Shown here in pieces: positions 62,191 to 64,000 of a stretch of DNA of 64,000 bases (position 1 is its first letter; each line of letters starts with the position of its first letter). Origin of the DNA: Mercurialis annua (lineage: Eukaryota; Streptophyta; Magnoliopsida; Malpighiales; Euphorbiaceae); the NCBI RefSeq assembly GCF_937616625.2, contig NC_065571.1, positions 26,176,201 through 26,240,200 of the forward strand. The letters are read 5' to 3'. The notes under the pieces were generated by a model, which saw only the letters and a program-made list of their open reading frames with translations, did no database searches and had not been told where the DNA came from. A program made the translations under genes and the position numbers.

Positions 62191-64000
62191 ATCTGCCAAA
62201 CTTATATAAAAATCATCCTCGAATTTAAAACAAAACACAATCCACGAAAAACATATGATAAAACTATCTACTGTCCGAACAAAACGTATAAAGCCAACGT
62301 AAAACGTATAAACAGGATACCCAAGCTAATCAAGGACATCACTAACAACGATATTGCAAACAAACTCTATTTTTCAAAACGGTCTCAACGACATACGCAC
62401 TTGCGTAAGTAAAACTCAACATGAGGTGGTTACAGAAAGTAACGACACTAAATTCCACGTAACATGAACGATAACGCCATTCTAGGTGAATTCAAACGAG
62501 GTAACACAAACTCTCCCACAAATGACTCGAATGAAATATTCTGGATAATAAAAATGAACCTCAAATAAAATTTCTACATAGAGAAGGTCAGCATAAGACC
62601 AGACATGCCGAAAATACATATGGGGTATTACATTCTCCCCAACCTATGAAAAATTCGACCTCGAATTTCAAATATGAACTTATTCGCACTATAACCGTCA
62701 CAACACCCATATGCGCAAAATTCTGATTCTAACAACTTGGTGCTTCAACTATTACTCATTCAACGCAACGTGAATAAACAACAATTCTTCAACTGAGAGT
62801 CACAACTAATCTATACTTGAGTGGCCTCCAAAACCAGCTCGAAACTCATCTATTATAAAGACCTCGATATCATATACAAGATCAAGCCCTTAGCTCAAAC
62901 TATAGTTTTATAATTCCAAACTTTATCGCCTCAACTGGAAAACCGAAACACAAGCTGATAAATTCTTGCATTCTACAACATTTACTTACTTCTACTTATA
63001 TCATCTCGACAAAACACAAGCTGATAATTTCTTGCGTTCTACAACATTTACTTACTTCCACTTATATCATCTCGACATCAAAGTAATCGATAACACAACC
63101 CAATAAACATCAGATAATAATTCGGTTCCAAACGAACACTACAAGGAATCATCTCAATCAACGTTTTATACAAACTCGATAATACCATTAACTTGTGAAT
63201 CACAAAATAAAACTCATATCGCAATTCAAAGAAAAGAGAATTTCTCTCATGATTACAAAAATCTCTAGATCAATGATAAACAAAATCAATCATAATGATT
63301 CTTCCAATCATTCAGAAACATAACGCTACAACTAAACATGACATTGACTACATCTCACTTAATTACACAACTTAAAATTTCATCGCCCACACCAAGGGTT
63401 CAACCATTGCCCCGAACGATATCCAAGCATTACAGTAATACTATTGATCAACAAAATCGATCAACCAATCCGGGTTGTCGAAACCTATTAACCACGATCT
63501 TCGATTCACGAATCAGTTAACTCATATATCCAAATCAAACTCAAATTCACAAAATTATTCCCTCAATTAACTATTGCCTCATATACAACGAGAGATCACT
63601 ACGATCAAATCACCACGACCGGATTGTTAGTTATGATCAAGACCGACCCCTGGGGTATAAAATCTTTTAATACAAAACATTTTATGTCCCAAAATTCTCC
63701 ACTTCTCTTTAAAAGACTTTACATCTTACACCTCCTTTTGTATTTAATATCGAAATGCCTTTACCGTTGAAAACCATCGGTTTTGCAAACCCTTGAAAAT
63801 TTTCAAAATATCCACATTTTGAATCTGAAATTTTCCCTTACTTTTCAATACATTTATAAAACAGTTTATTTGGCAAAATTTATGTTCTCTTTAAACCAAA
63901 CTTGCTAAAATCAATTTATCCTTTTTTTTTGAAAATAGACCAACCGTGGAAACATCTTTCGTATTGAAAATACACATTAATGTTTCAAAACATCACAAAA
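62191..64000 (-). mobile_element. Further gypsy element ends and interior, non-coding
   Basis: Two LTR-terminus junctions occur 442 bases apart. At 62190/62191, GGGATATTACA is followed by sequence whose reverse complement contains AATTCGAGGATGATTTTT. At 62632/62633, GGGGTATTACA is followed by TTCTCCCC, the complement of a polypurine tract (GGGGAGAA), and then by a similar AATTCGAGGTCGAATTTTT block. Both patterns are usual at the 3' end of Tekay-like interiors. From 62633 to 64000 no reading frame of note is seen; the sequence resembles the left edge of the window in composition. Confidence 0.55.

Noticed and set aside
61672..62209. Open frames over the GC-rich part of LTR-C
   Set aside because: They follow the hairpin repeats inside an LTR and have no protein features.

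Overview
This is a stretch of flowering-plant nuclear DNA, most likely from a eudicot, made of four kinds of material: long-terminal-repeat (LTR) retrotransposons, a satellite array, a large block of mitochondrial DNA inserted among them (a NUMT), and more retrotransposon sequence. The nuclear origin of the flanks rests on Ty3/gypsy elements with initiator-Met tRNA primer sites and on about 5.8 kb of 60-bp satellite. The mitochondrial origin of the middle rests on cox1, rps10, atp6 and ccmC, which still carry their introns and their genomic C at sites that look like C-to-U editing sites. It therefore arrived as DNA and not as a spliced, edited transcript. I cannot name the species.

Layout. 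1-3701 is AT-rich, gene-poor retrotransposon interior. 3702-6906 is a long LTR (LTR-A, minus orientation). 6907-12732 is the satellite array, which contains a ~2.5-kb higher-order duplication. 12733 to about 14985 is a truncated LTR (LTR-B). About 14985-55868 is the mitochondrial block. It holds a truncated, frameshifted mitochondrial-plasmid RNA polymerase; the rps10-cox1 cluster, with a group II intron in rps10 and a homing-endonuclease group I intron in cox1; atp6; a decayed endogenous mitovirus polymerase; ccmC, whose stop codon lies inside a tRNA-Ile(CAU)-like relic; fragments of nuclear elements (LINE-type gag, gypsy integrase, coiled-coil exons); a plastid-type trnS-GGA; and long spacers without recognisable genes. 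55869 to about 56745 is an LTR fragment in the opposite orientation. 56746-59414 holds the broken gag-protease-reverse transcriptase of a Tekay/Del-like gypsy element on the minus strand. 59744-62190 holds its primer-binding site and 5' LTR (LTR-C). 62191-64000 is more retrotransposon end sequence.

How the parts relate. The mitochondrial block sits inside LTR sequence on both sides, which suggests it was captured in or beside a gypsy element, with rearrangement at the right junction. In the mitochondrion, rps10-cox1 and ccmC would have been working genes of ribosome assembly, complex IV and cytochrome c maturation. Here they are probably unexpressed relics: rps10 has lost its start codon and frame, atp6 has a shifted start, and several changes look like G-to-A or C-to-T decay. 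I did not find a convincing new biological system. The most interesting items are the chimeric junctions, the mitovirus relic, an unrecognised 120-codon reading frame with a single stop, nuclear-style exons inside mitochondrial sequence, and nested perfect hairpins just upstream of the LTR-C promoter.
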